Source of the DNA: Meandrina meandrites
Taxonomy: Eukaryota > Cnidaria > Anthozoa > Scleractinia > Meandrinidae
Assembly (NCBI GenBank): GCA_963693305.1
Contig: OY855913.1
Location: 10,177,701 to 10,241,700 of the forward strand
Reading direction: 5' to 3'
DNA length: 64,000 nt
Of this stretch, positions 49,536 to 61,216 are shown in pieces. The translations under genes were made by a program, and so were the position numbers. Below the pieces are notes generated by a model. That model was not told where the DNA came from, did no database searches, and saw only the letters and a program-made list of their open reading frames with translations. How positions within the stretch are numbered: the first letter of the stretch is position 1; each line of letters begins with the position of its first letter.

Positions 49536-50689
49536 TATTCAGCTGAGAATGAAGTTTACAGTTTTGTTCGTATTCTTAGTAAAGTAGAGATAAGGTGTTA
49601 CAGGAATTCGTAGTTAGTTAAGTATTGAGCTGGGGAGCTAAATGAACCGGTAGGTTTTCAAGTTAGCTCCCCATACAGTTGATATTATCGATAGTAAAGA
49701 AAAGAAAACAGGTAATTAATAAGTTATAATAGCTAGAGAGAAAAACTTGCGAAAATCTACAAACTTAGTCTGGTAGAGAGTCAGTTTAGTTTTTGTTCTG
49801 ACAGGAGGCAGGGCCCGCGCAGCAAGATTTTGAGTGGGGGGGGCTCAAGCGAGAGCCAGAGTTTTTTTTTTTTTGGGGGGGGGGGGTGGGGGGGGGGGGG
49901 GTCGGAAACATGCTACCCTGGGAAAATTAGGGTTTTAGTTACTTTCAGATATCAGAAGGTAGATTTAAAATGAACAAACAGTGTGTTAAAGCGCAATGTT
50001 TTTACAACTTGTAACAGCAACGGACGGCAAACAACAATGGTGCTAACGTACCAGGATCTAAAAGAGATTCTTGCAATATATTTGCGCTGGACTTCGAGCT
50101 GGCATTATTTAGATTTGCTACACCACGCAGATGAGTCTCAAAAAGGACGGAATGGCTGTCCGCGATTGTAACCCTACTTTATCGTTCTGGTCGTGATGGT
50201 GTCTTGCAAAGTTACTTTTTCACATAGTACTTATCGGCCTTGCTATATTATTCTAATGCTTTTACAGTATAAGCATACTAAACATTTAGAATCACACCCA
50301 TAGATTTACTATCAAATCCTGCTTGAAACAATATAATTTACTCCAAATCAGTACTACTGCCATTAGCCAGGAATGCGACGATTTTTGCTATACTTCAGCT
50401 TAACGTTGTAAACGGTATTTCTCTTTCTGTTATTGCTAGCTACAATCTGCAAATTCGTTAGTGATGTCAAAAACCATTCTTCACGACCGACTGTTTATCA
50501 TTGTCAAGTTACTAAATCTCTCTTGCGTCATTGTTGGGCAAAATGTTTATTCTTCGGGCAGTGGAAACTGAATGATCATTCACCAGATGCACTCGATACA
50601 TGATTAACCAATATGGAACTCAAAAACAAAATTTATCACCAGCTTCTGGAAAGGCTTTCAAATGAAATACTTTTAGTAATTGTTCGTTC

Positions 50690-50742
<53 letters not shown>

Positions 50743-52275
50743 TAATAATATTTTTTCCCTTTATTTCTTTCTTTACTTGCCTATTTACTTAAGTTCTTAT
50801 TTTTTTTTTCTTTTTACTGTAAAAAAGTGGGGGGGCTAAAGCCCCCCCAGCCCCTCCCTCTGCGCGGGCCCTGGGAGGTAACGTTTTATTTTCTTGGGAA
50901 ATGCTAATACACTTAAGTCTTTAAAATAAGATGGAAGGTCTTTCCAAATATCAATTGCCATGAAAGTGACGGATTGCTTTCCTACATTAGTGTTTACTCT
51001 ATGCTTATCAGAAAAATTCTGTTTGGCTGTATATCTTGTGTTGTATCCATGCATATTTCTAGCATATTTAAATATATCGTCAAATACTCTAGGGAGAAGG
51101 CCATTATGCCATAAATGTGCGAATTTCAATATTTCGAGACGATAAATGTTGTCTGCTGTCAGAACGTCTAGTAGATTTAACAAAGGTTTGGCACTTTCCG
51201 TTTCCTTGCCAAACGTTTTAGAGTAGAACATTAATCTTATTATATGGTTTTGCTTAACTTGTATTTTTTTAATATGTGTCTTATATACACTTCCCCATGC
51301 TAAAATGCTATATGATATGTAAGGATAAATTAGATTATAGTAAAGTTGTTTTAATTGCTGTATAGAAAGATAATGCCTTAATTTCGATATAATTCCGGTA
51401 TTTCGAGATATACGTGAACAGATATATGCGATATGATATTTCCAAGTTAGAGATTCGTCAATCATGACTCCTAGATATTTTATACATTTTTTTCGTTCGA
51501 GCAAATGGAAGGAGCCATCACTGTTACCTATGTTGAGATTTATTTCCATATCTTTTTTCCTTGACGATTTAATTATCATGAAGTTTGTTTTGCCCAGATT
51601 GATTGACAACTTGTTGATATCGCACCATTTTTTAACTTCGACTAGTTCAGAGTTCATTAAGTGTTCAAGTGTTTTTAGATCCTTTGCAGAAGCGAACACA
51701 TTGGTATCATCTGCAAAGATTTTAAAGCATAGTTTTTCTGAGCAGTTTGGCAAATCATTTATGTATATTAAAAACAAAAGAGGTCCTAAAGTGCTCCCTT
51801 GTGGAATGCCACATAGCATTGTCTGCTTAGGAGATTCAACCTCGCCCAATGCAACATACTGTTTTCGGTTTGAGAGATAGCTCTGAAACCAGCTTAGAGG
51901 AATTCCTCTTATTCCATAAGCTTCCAATTTGTTCAACAAAATCAAATGGTTTACAGTATCAAAGGCTTTCGAAAAGTCTAGGAAGACACCACATGTGTAT
52001 AAATTATTGTCAATCGCTTTCCTAAGCGTGTTTGTGATTTCGGTTATAGCTTGCGCAGTTGAATGTCCTTTTCTAAACCCAAATTGGAATTCAAAAATAA
52101 TTTTATGTTTTTCGATGTAGTTGATAAGCTGGTTATAGATACATTTTTCAAATATTTGTGTAAAAGTTGATAATGTTGATATAGGACGATAATTTGCAGG
52201 ATCTGTTATATCGCCTCCTTTGTCTAGTGGCGTAATCTTGGAGATCTTCAGACTATCAGGTACGATTCCTTGTTA
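49470..52275 (-). pseudogene. 5'-truncated LINE, reverse-transcriptase region, split by a DNA transposon
   Basis: Read on the minus strand, the frame is open from 52272 to 50874. It has non-LTR RT motifs: NYRPIS, FQFGFRKGHSTAQA, FLDFSKAFDTVNH (catalytic Asp), GIPQGSTLGPLLF and the FADD catalytic box. The thumb and a C-terminal conserved part follow, to KIKRYL. The element at 49809-50873 interrupts there. The frame resumes at 49803 and stops at 49783-49781. A non-coding tail ends in a TTA/ATT microsatellite at about 49470-49535. The 5' end, including any endonuclease, is missing: an in-frame stop lies at 52275-52273 and another repeat abuts it. A CR1/L2/Jockey-like superfamily is likely. Confidence 0.8.
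49809..50873. mobile_element. Non-autonomous DNA transposon, 14-bp TIR, copy B (inside LINE)
   Basis: It has the same CAGGGCCCGCGCAG ends as copy A, with GGAGG on both sides (49804-49808 and 50874-50878). It is 1065 bp; the extra length is mostly longer homopolymers and a TAA microsatellite at about 50690-50740. Insertion into the LINE frame created a false C-terminal extension (PGPAQREG) of the RT reading frame. Confidence 0.85.
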
Positions 52276-52420
52276 TAAAACCAAATTGATTGCAAGGCTG
52301 GTACTACGGCAAAAGGGCAAAATTTATTGGCCAATATTTCAACTAGCAGAGCTAGTCTTCTTCAGGGCCAGTACAATGTGAAACTTTTTTTATTTTTTTT
52401 TTAGTTTTATTATGTCATAC
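52276..52420 (-). repeat. Repeat with CCTGAAGAAG hairpin motif abutting the LINE
   Basis: On the minus strand: TGGCCCTGAAGAAG, a hairpin (ACTAG, 5-base loop, CTAGT), then TGAAATATTGGCCA, then a CCGTAGTACCAGCCTT segment that resembles CCGTACGGTCAGCCTT at about 7810. Same family as the motif at 7748-7785. Confidence 0.5.
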
Positions 52421-53437
52421 GATTGCGTGAATTACCGTTTGTCATAGGATTGCGTGAAGTAGCGTTTATTAAAAATATACAGTCAATAATTGTTTGATGT
52501 TTTGGGAGATATGTAAACGTCATCTGCTACATTGTACCATTCTACCTATGAATAGCTTTGAAAACTGAATATGCTGTTTAATGCTTCTTTGTTGTTAGAA
52601 CCGAAATTTGCGCCGAATTTCAAGCAGCACTACAAAAGTGCACTTTAGTACATTTAGTCAGGGCAAAAGGTCCATTTAATAGCTTATAATGTTACAGAAA
52701 TGCTTCCGATGTTTTTTTGGGAAACAGCGTCTGCTAAGTTCTACAATTAAACTTTTAATACTGTTCAGCTTTCAATACCCTGTTGAGCACCGTTATATTG
52801 TTGGGCGTATTTTAAAGCGAAATTTTATGCGATTTTCCCACTTGTGCATGCTGCTGCAGCGTATGATCGTGTAAATTCTGCTATATTAGCTCGCGAGGCA
52901 ATTGTTTGATTTCTAGGGAGATATGGAAACATCTGGTTTTTTCTACGATTGTTACTTAAACTGGTTTTGAACATTGAATATGCTTTTGAACGCTGCTTTG
53001 TTGATGGACGCATTGTAAACAAAAATGTCCGTACATTTTTTGGCAGTCTAGGGAAAATATATTCAGGAGCAGCGAAAGTTACACATAATGAGCGCTGACA
53101 CTTAAATTTAATGCTAGCCATTGTTTAATTTTTTTTTAAGAAAAGGAAGTCTTCTGCAACTTGTTAATTACAATTCTAGCTGTTCATACTATTAAATGTC
53201 GAATACTTGTTTAAGGCCGTTATGTTGTTAGTAGTTGTTTTTCTTTCTCCATTTTTTCCAACCAGCCTAGGGAAAGAGATCAATATTATGTGATGTCGGG
53301 TGCATTCAATCTGACATCTCTTAGTGTAGTGTAATCTTTAATTCCTATAGCCAGCACTCACTTTCATTATGAAATTCCTAGTATTACTCTTATTCCTTTT
53401 GTAACATGACTAGCGACATACGCGATCTAATTTCTAT
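52421..53437. other. Intergenic, nothing recognised
   Basis: AT-rich sequence with a few near-repeats (CTGCTACATTG and TGAATATGCT motifs recur), which may be old repeats. No gene seen. Confidence 0.45.
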
Positions 53438-53633
53438 TAGTATCACCCAACTAGTGGACTAATACAAATCCTGCATTTTGATTGGCTACGCTACTAGAGG
53501 ACTATTAGTAATAGTCATCGAGTAGCGAAATTCGTGACGCTTTCTTTCGTTTTATTCCCAAATAAATCTTTCTTCAACTTGCATTTGCTAACTTTATTAT
53601 TGCTTTTTCTGTCCGACTAGTTGGGTGATACTA
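53438..53633. mobile_element. MITE with TAGTATCACCCAACTAGT ends
   Basis: An 18-bp perfect inverted repeat at 53438-53455 and 53616-53633 bounds a 196-bp non-coding element. Confidence 0.7.
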
Positions 53634-53634
53634 A

Positions 53635-53728
53635 AACAATTAGACCCTTCGCCCTCAAGGGCCTCGGGTCAATATTCGCCTCATGGGCTATTGACCCGTA
53701 GCCCTTGCGGGCTACGGGTCTAATTGTT
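53635..53728. repeat. Palindromic repeat next to the MITE
   Basis: AACAATTAGACCC at the left is matched by GGGTCTAATTGTT at the right. Inner CCTCAAGGG, GGGTCAAT and ATTGACCC and GTAGCCCTTGCGGGCTAC blocks make a multi-stem structure of about 94 bases. Confidence 0.65.
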
Positions 53729-56700
53729 AAATAGTCAGCACGCCCGTGCACGATCGAGGTTTAACTGTCGTTGCATCTGACTGCGCTTGCGCGTAGTCAC
53801 TATTGCATTCATGTAAGATTTCCGAATGTAAGTAAGTAACAATAGAATATACTTCGTAGCCAATTAGCACAAATAAATACAGATCTTGTGGTCTCTTCGG
53901 GAACACTTCGTATCAACGATGACCTACCGATGGCCCACGATGTAAAACGAACATCTTGGCTTACTGCTTGTGTTTGGAAGGAGTGTATTTATATTTTACA
54001 ACATTTACTTCTCACAGCTTTCATATTTTGTTTCTAACCGATCAGCTGAAAGGTTTCGTGAGTATTTTTCAGCTTTTAGGTCGGTATATACGACGAATTT
54101 CTATGGTGTTTCATCGTTATTTTGCAGCACGTGATAATCAACACGTATACGCTTGTGGCTCCATAAAGAACCCGTAGGCTTGACGATACTCCGAAATTTC
54201 GAAGTACATCAGCTTGGTACAGGAAAATTTACTTAACTGAGGCTCTCCCGAGGAATATTAAATCCTATTGTGGGATAATTAAGCTTCTTAACCCGACGGA
54301 GCTGTGATTATGCAGATGTAAGCTTCTTCCAATTGTTTATTTAACATTTGAGCGTGACAGCGTGTCCGTCTATCTTCGCGCTTCGCTTATAATAATGCGA
54401 AGTCACGAAAAGGCTCAAATTAAAAGTTTGTTTCTTACTTGCTGAACGTTTATTATGATTGACTAAAAGTTTCACAGAAGATGAAGAAATTGATGACAAC
54501 ATTTGCAGGGAATGTGTGATCTTTTGGATCACATACTGCACATTCAACAAAATGCTGACATACCAGTGATTATGCAAATGTAGCTTCCTCCAAGGTTTGT
54601 TTTGACTAGAATTTTTGACTTTCTTGTGGTCTTTGAGGTCGGGTAACAATTAAAGCTGTCCTTCGATGTGCTGCCGGACGTGTCACATAATCCTCGGCAG
54701 TTTAGACTGTCTGCAACGCACGATATGAGAAGTAAATGTTGTAAAATATAAAAACACTCGCCTAGCGATCGATCACCTTGCGAGATCACCTTCCAAACAG
54801 AAGCAGTAAAACCATGCCAAGATGCTGGTTTTACATCGTCGACAACAGTGCCTTATTAAACTTTTTTACATGCATTCGCATCCACATAAGGGACCGGTCA
54901 GTATTTATGTAAAAGGTGTTCACTGGCCAAGGTGGGTGAAACAGTTAAGGCGGGGGTTCACCTGAAGCCCGTTTTTACACCGCTTAACTTGTATCCCACA
55001 AAGCTATGTTTAGCAGTGCTTTGTAAATTTTTTGGTGATTTTTGAGGATGTTTGGGAAGAGATAAGTTTTCTCAAAGGAATAGTAAAATTTGGAGAAATA
55101 AGAAATATTAAAGATTTAATGTGATTTTAAAATTGGAATTTGAAGTTAAAAATTAGTAGATGGACACCCAAACAGTCCCCTGACAACCTGGGATGCTCTT
55201 GCGTTGGGGTCAACTGTCTGGTGGTGTTCCAAAAATAATTTTCTTTCCTCTATCCCTTCTCTAAACCTCTTAAAATTTCAGGTAGAACCCCGCCTTAATT
55301 AGTAGAGTGCAAGCACTATCTGTGAAACAGTAATGCTAAATTGTATAATTTTATGCTAATTCTATTGTTTTTCTTTTGCATAAACTCCACTGTTATGTAC
55401 AACTTAGTGATTTGTATTTTACAGAAATACTGTTTGCACTCTAAACTCCATTGTTATCTCAAATTTTAGTTAATAAAGAATCCAGACCTATCTGGTTTAA
55501 ATAATATTTGGTTTGACTGAAATTATTTTCTGCTATAAACAAAGTAAAAAGCACGTGACGGGCCTACACAGACTCCTACGTTCGTGAAATTTGTAAGTTG
55601 CCGTTTTGTATTAGATTTGGTCGTCCAATTTATTTTGCTTCTCACTTGTATAGAAAGGGCACTATATGATGTCAGCTGTATTATTGGGAGGCGTTTTTAG
55701 TTGAGAAGAGCCGTAAGACTGCCGCCCAGGAAATGTTTTCAGAGTTCATAGGTCTGCACGGTTTCCCGTTATTAGATTTTGGACACCTCTGTATTTAACT
55801 TGTCATACGTATTGCTATAGCGGCTAGTCTCTGCTCATCCACATATACAAGATAAGTTTTTAGCTCTCAAAATGTTCAAAAAAGTGGCCACTGGTCCACA
55901 CAATACGCCGATTTTGTGATATAGTAGGTTAGTTCCATTGTTATGCAAAGTAGCTATTAAATCATCTTACTAGGAGTAATCATAGATTATGCAGTGCGTT
56001 CGCCATGCTTGCCATTGAAGAACACGCCACCACAAGATTAGGATGCGTATTGCTACCGTTGAGCGCAAGAATTGTTTACAGCCTATCGTTATCCGCTTAA
56101 TAGAATTCTTTTTGCGCGCGCTGTCTTTGCGGCTGTTGTCATTGTTGACGTTGACGTAACGCAATTAATTGCCTTCTAATGTCTTCTCGCATGAGACATA
56201 CCGACATACCGACATACCGACATACATACCGACATACCGACATACATACCGACATAGAACGACTTTCGCTTGCGCGTTCACAGGACAACCACGGGACCAC
56301 AGGTCACCACAAGATTAGGATGCGTTCTCCTATCGTCGAACGCAATAATTGTATGTAGCGTACATTTCATAATTACTTAAGGCATATAAGAGGAGATATG
56401 AGGTGAGGGCAGAGGGGGGGGGGGGGTTATCACGTAAATATTGCAAAAGGGGGGGGGTCACTTGCTAATTACCTGGCCTGGAGGGGGTCTTACAGAAATT
56501 TTGATCTTTCCAATATATTTCCCCCCCCCCCCTCTACATAAATATTGACCGGTCCCTAACAGCATATTTACACCAATTATACTTTTCATTCTTTTCTCCT
56601 CCAGCAGTAGCCACATGCGCCTATAAGGCGGCTATTTTTTCTTTTGCAATGGTTAACGATGGTGAAGGTCTTTTCAATTTTTGTCGCGGACGGAGTCTCT

Positions 56701-57230
56701 AAAACGGAGCACAGTCGTCGCATTTCGTGACTTTATCAAAGTCTCAATTACAGCAAATTCGATGAAGTTAGTTTCACAGTCTTTGTCTCTTCTTGACTAT
56801 TACTCTATTTTTTAAAAAAATAAAATGGTTCGTGCATGCTTTATAAGGAGGCTCCCAACGGTTTCCAGCACTTTCAAGCTCTTAGACTTTGAATGGTCAG
56901 TACTGCAAATCTTTATCAGTTGCTGCTACAATCATGATATCAACCAAATGTTAGTTGGAGTCATTTTCATGACGTCACTGGTTACCATAGCAAAAGTTTT
57001 ACCTGTTAAAAGCACCCTTAATTTGTGCTAGTGCTAATAACTCAAAAACGAGACCATTGCCCCCCATTTTTTATGATTGAGAAATAACCAGCCAGCTGTG
57101 ATACAACTTTTTGTAAAGTTAAAAAATTAATTTCCACGGAGCGGTTTCAGAGCCACCTTAAATTTTCGGAAATTTAAGGTTGTTTAACTATCGCGCTCGG
57201 ATGATCCTGGTGCTAGTGTTACCCTGTTTT
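53729..57230. other. Intergenic, no gene recognised
   Basis: Short frames only. A tandem ACCGACAT/ACAT microsatellite lies at 56195-56265 and G-rich tracts at about 56410-56460. TGATTATGCA(G/A)ATGTA near 54307 recurs near 54567, both followed by (A)GCTTC. Confidence 0.5.
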
Positions 57231-57278
57231 ACATGGAAGGAGGATGATCCCAGTGCTAGGATCATCCTCTTTCCATGT
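57231..57278. repeat. Foldback palindrome with GGATGATCC core
   Basis: ACATGGAAGGAGGATGATCC pairs with GGATCATCCTCTTTCCATGT, with few mismatches, across about 8 bases of loop. A further GGATGATCC lies at about 57199. Confidence 0.6.
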
Positions 57279-57669
57279 AAATGGGGCCTTCACGCTAGGG
57301 GAAATGCAGCCCTTCGCATGTAAACTGAATTCAGAAAACATATCGCCCCGATATTAGTATCTCAAAGGTAAAACTGTAGCGCCGAGAAGGGAGGGGTGTG
57401 GAGGGGTGGGGGAGGGGAGGGGGTGTGTGGAGAAGCAGCTAATTTTCAAAGCAGAAATCTTCTTCTGCTAATCACAGGCTTACCAGACTGTGTTTGTGAG
57501 CCGGGTCACAGCACGCCCCATATAAATATTCACATTTTCTCGCTAATCGCTATTGTAAATATTTAAGCTTCCTAAAATCGGCTTTTACTGCTGTCTATTT
57601 GCAATAAAATGAATTAGAAACATTTTCGCAATGTTTTAGTTTGTTTTTACGCAGTTTTTTTGACGATTT

Positions 57670-57780
57670 GAAGCGTGCGAGAGCATGCAGTTCTATGAGT
57701 TTAAGTTTTGACTCGTGTATAGAATAGTATTCTATACACGAGTCAAAACTTAAACTCATAGAACTGCTCTCGCACGCTTC
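57670..57780. repeat. 111-bp near-perfect palindrome
   Basis: The left arm GAAGCGTGCGAGAGC... and right arm ...GCTCTCGCACGCTTC are complementary throughout, except for four extra bases (ATGC) in the left arm near 57684. The centre is a single base at 57727, so there is no spacer. Confidence 0.85.
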
Positions 57781-58113
57781 AAGGGAAAATTTGCAGTAGT
57801 AAAGAAATTGTTATCGGATAAAATCTTTTGTGTGATTTTTGTTGTGAGAGCGAAAAGTTAGGATCTTCTGTAACTAAGTTTATAGTATATTTCATTTTTA
57901 AATTGTCAAAGAATTCTGATTACATCTGAGCCGACGAATGGAAATATATCCAGAGTTCCCGACCCTTTCGATCAGCACCTTTCTTTTGCCAAACACGCGC
58001 AGTATAGGACAAAGCTCTGGGGCAAAGATATGACGTATGAATTCATCAATGATGATGTCACAGTGATTTAGGAGCGTAAGCTTCTAAATTGGACCAATTT
58101 GGAGTGTAGGGAG

Positions 58114-59429
58114 AGAGAGACTATGCGTATAAAGTCGCCAAAAGATCGGGAGGTAAACAAGAAATGTGGGACAATTATCGCAAGTTAAAGAACTTAACTA
58201 ACAGAAAAATCAAGGCCGCTGAGGCTTTGTATTACAAGAAACTAATTGAATCCGTCCAAGGCCCTAAAGAGATGTGGCGCACGTTGAATTCAGCTTTGGG
58301 AAATGAGGAAGTGGAAAATTTGACATTTCAATTGCAGGAAGGTGAACATATTATATCAGAACCTAAAGCTGTCGCCTCTAAATTCAAAAAGTTCTTTGCA
58401 ACCACTGAATGTCGCATTGCCAAAAAATTGTTCTTCATATCAAAGGATGCCTGGAAGAAATACGAATCTGCTGTCCAAACTGATGATGAAAATCTATGCG
58501 AACTTCAATGCGTCAGTTCTAAAGTTGTCTCTAAGATTTTGCACTCATTGAAGGTCAACAAGGCAGCTGGACTAGACAAAATACCGGCAAGGTTAGTGAG
58601 AGATGCCGAAGCGGAGCTTGCTCCCTCAATAACATATCTCATTAATAAATTGATCACAGACGCAACTGTTCCTGCCTTGTGGAAGGTTGCACGTGTAACC
58701 CCTCTGTATAAAGCTGAGGACAAACTTTTGGTTGAAAACTATAGACCTATTTCTGTGCTGCCGGTTCTAAGTAAAGTTTTGGAGAGAGTGATACACACAC
58801 AAATGAGTGCTTATCTAGATCACTTGGGCTGGTTATACAAACATCAGTACGGATTTAGACGTGGGCGTAGTACAGCACAAGCGGTCGGTCAACTAAACAA
58901 CTCTGTGCTTGATGCCATTGATGGAGGAAAAGTCGCTGGTATGCTATTTCTCGATACATCCAAGGTATTCGACTCTATAAATCACAAGATACTCCTGGGA
59001 AAGCTTGAACAGATAGGGCTAGCAGCAAGGAGTCTGAGATGGTTTAAATCGTATCTTGCAGACAGACGGCAATGCGTGTGTATAAACGGGGAGGTATCAG
59101 AGACTCGTCCTATTGACTTGGGTGTTACACAAGGAAGTATCCTAGGCCCACTTCTATTTAATGTTTACATTAACAGCTTGTCAGCTGCTGTAACGAAGAG
59201 TAAACTCATACTGTATGCGGATGATGCTGTTTTAATAGTTGCTGCATCGACACCCCAAGAGCTTAATGATGCCCTTCGACATGACTGCACCCTAATCCCC
59301 GACTGGTATACCGACAACAAATTAACGCTTAATGTAAAGAAGACCAAATTGATGCTTTCAGGTAGCAAGACAATGTTGTCTCCGTTTAATGACTTTCAGT
59401 TTTCTACTGATGAAGGGCAAATAAATCGT
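58114..59429 (+). pseudogene. LINE reverse-transcriptase fragment, truncated at both ends
   Basis: The frame is open throughout. It starts in the linker before RT (RDYAYKVAKRSGG, then WDNYRKLKNLTNRKIKAAEA). It contains KAAGLDKIPARLV, ENYRPISVLP, QYGFRRGRSTAQAV, LFLDTSKVFDSINH, GVTQGSILGPLLF and the YADD box with both catalytic Asp. It stops within the thumb region. After about 59429 the frame runs into duplicated lectin flank (YKKRKHVHIF), so the last 20 residues are not LINE. There is no endonuclease, 3' tail or target duplication. It is a different lineage from the LINE at 49470-52275. Confidence 0.82.
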
Positions 59430-59566
59430 GCCTCATACAAAAAAAGAAAACATGTACATATTTTCTTTCACAGCCCCTTCAGGTTAATTTAACTGTCTAC
59501 ATTCTTAGCTGACATCTATTTTGAGTGTCTACATGTTCAAGTGGGGCAACATTGATATGGGAACAG

Positions 59567-61053
59567 TTAGGACTGTTGCCAATTTGACATCAGGAATTTA
59601 AACTCGGACCAGCCATTTGTGCCAATGAGCTTCAAGGAAGCCAGCCAATCATCACTTGGTGAAACCTCGTACAACTTATCTTGATAGAGGCCATACAAGT
59701 CACCATCAACTGTGAAGAAAAGGAGCTGAAAATCACTCCATCCCGTTGAGCCAATGAGCGTGGATGATCCTAACCAGTTGTCATCGCCATGTGTTGGAGG
59801 GCTTCCCTTGTGAAAATTTCCGTTTTCGACGCCGTATAAGATTCCTTGTGGATCGAAGAAGAGAAATTTGAAGACGGACCATCCGTGTGTTCCAACCAAT
59901 GTGGCAGATTCAAGCCAGTTGTCACCATTGAATGCTGGCGGGCTCCTTTTGTAAAACTTATCATCGTTGACACCATAAAGTACTCCAGCATGATCAAAGA
60001 ATAGGAGCTGAAAAGTATCCCATCCACCAGTTCCGATAAGGGTCGCTTGAGAGGTCCAATCTGCAGACGACAAGCCCTCTGGGAGTGGCCCTTTGTAGAA
60101 CATGCCATTCAATACTCCATATAAGGTACCGTCTGGGTGGAAGAACAGATGTTTAAAATCACCCCAACCTGAGCTGCCTAATTCATTTGCTGAGCCGATC
60201 CAGTAATCGTTAGGAAATTGAGGCTCGGGGTTCACATCGTAGAGTTTACCGTTTGCTACTCCATAGAAATAAGGGCAAGAGGCGCTAAAAGGAATAGGAA
60301 AAGACAGAAATGTTAGTTTAATTTGTTTTTCTGGTTGCTATCTTAATTTCCTGATATTTTCTTTCGACTTTGTTGACCACTTCTCCAGCCCTCGTATTAA
60401 GTGACAACTTTTCTAAATTGCCCAATATTTTCTATTTGAGTTTTACTCTCTCTCGCTGTTTTTAGTTAAAATAACAGTGCCGTTTGCGGAGGATTTTCGT
60501 AATATCGCCACAATTTATCAGCATCTTTCTGGCGGCAAATAAGCTAAAACTATCTCCTCAAAAAGTTAAGGGATAGGTCTCCTTTTATTGCAGCAAAAAC
60601 GAATCGAAAAACTAAGGGGGTGGGGGTGGTATATCTACTGGGGCTTTATTCATGACAATCTTAAAACTTTGGAAAACTAATGAGTTTGTAAATGTACTCA
60701 AATTCATGTGAATGACGTCTTCAAATTAGGTTAGAGAGTGTTTCATTGCATTTCCAAACACGTCGAAGTTAGTCAAAAATATTCCGCTGTGCGTCGTATT
60801 TTAACCCTCTTCTCGGTGTTGGAAATGTGATGAAACACACTCAATGGTGTTTGATATTTATCAACAAACGTTGTATGATTTTTATATCAAAATAATATAT
60901 AGTAACCACAGCCCACGCTACTTTCTTTTTTTTGATTAACACCTTGTAATTATGGTAGCCTGGAATTCCCTTCCTTTTTTCCAGTGATCCCTACCTGGTA
61001 TGTATTTGCATGTAAACGCTCAGCAAAAGGCACATATGAAACTTGATGTCCAT
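59567..61053 (-). CDS. Secreted tachylectin-2-like five-bladed propeller lectin, gene 3
   Basis: Coding exons are 61053-60995 and 60284-59567 (intron 710 bp, phase 2), giving 258 residues. The signal peptide MDIKFHMCLLLSVYMQIHT has one extra codon compared with gene 2. Five blades follow as in gene 2, with scattered changes (for example NWLESATLV for NWLGSATLV, LYGLYQDKLYEV for LYGVHQDKLYKL). Frame and splice sites are intact, so it could make protein. But the downstream region that carries AATAAA in gene 2 is replaced by an RT fragment, and a MITE has inserted about 160 bp upstream of the start codon. It is a recent duplicate of gene 2; whether it is expressed is open. Confidence 0.85.
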
Positions 61054-61216
61054 AATTCTGCTAGCTGTAAAGAAATGTAGGTTTCGTCATATCCATTGAA
61101 AATAGCTCTAACCTAACCCAGTATAACGCAAGTCGCCTCTAAACTCTAATTATAGTAATCACCATCTTGCTTTTCAGTTCTGTGTTACCCTGTTCACCAG
61201 TGACTGGATGCACCTC

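Noticed and set aside
49334..49546. Frame ending in a run of Asn codons
   Set aside because: The Asn run is the AAT microsatellite at the LINE tail.
56195..56265. CRISPR-like array of ACCGACAT repeats
   Set aside because: A simple microsatellite with no unique spacers, in animal DNA.
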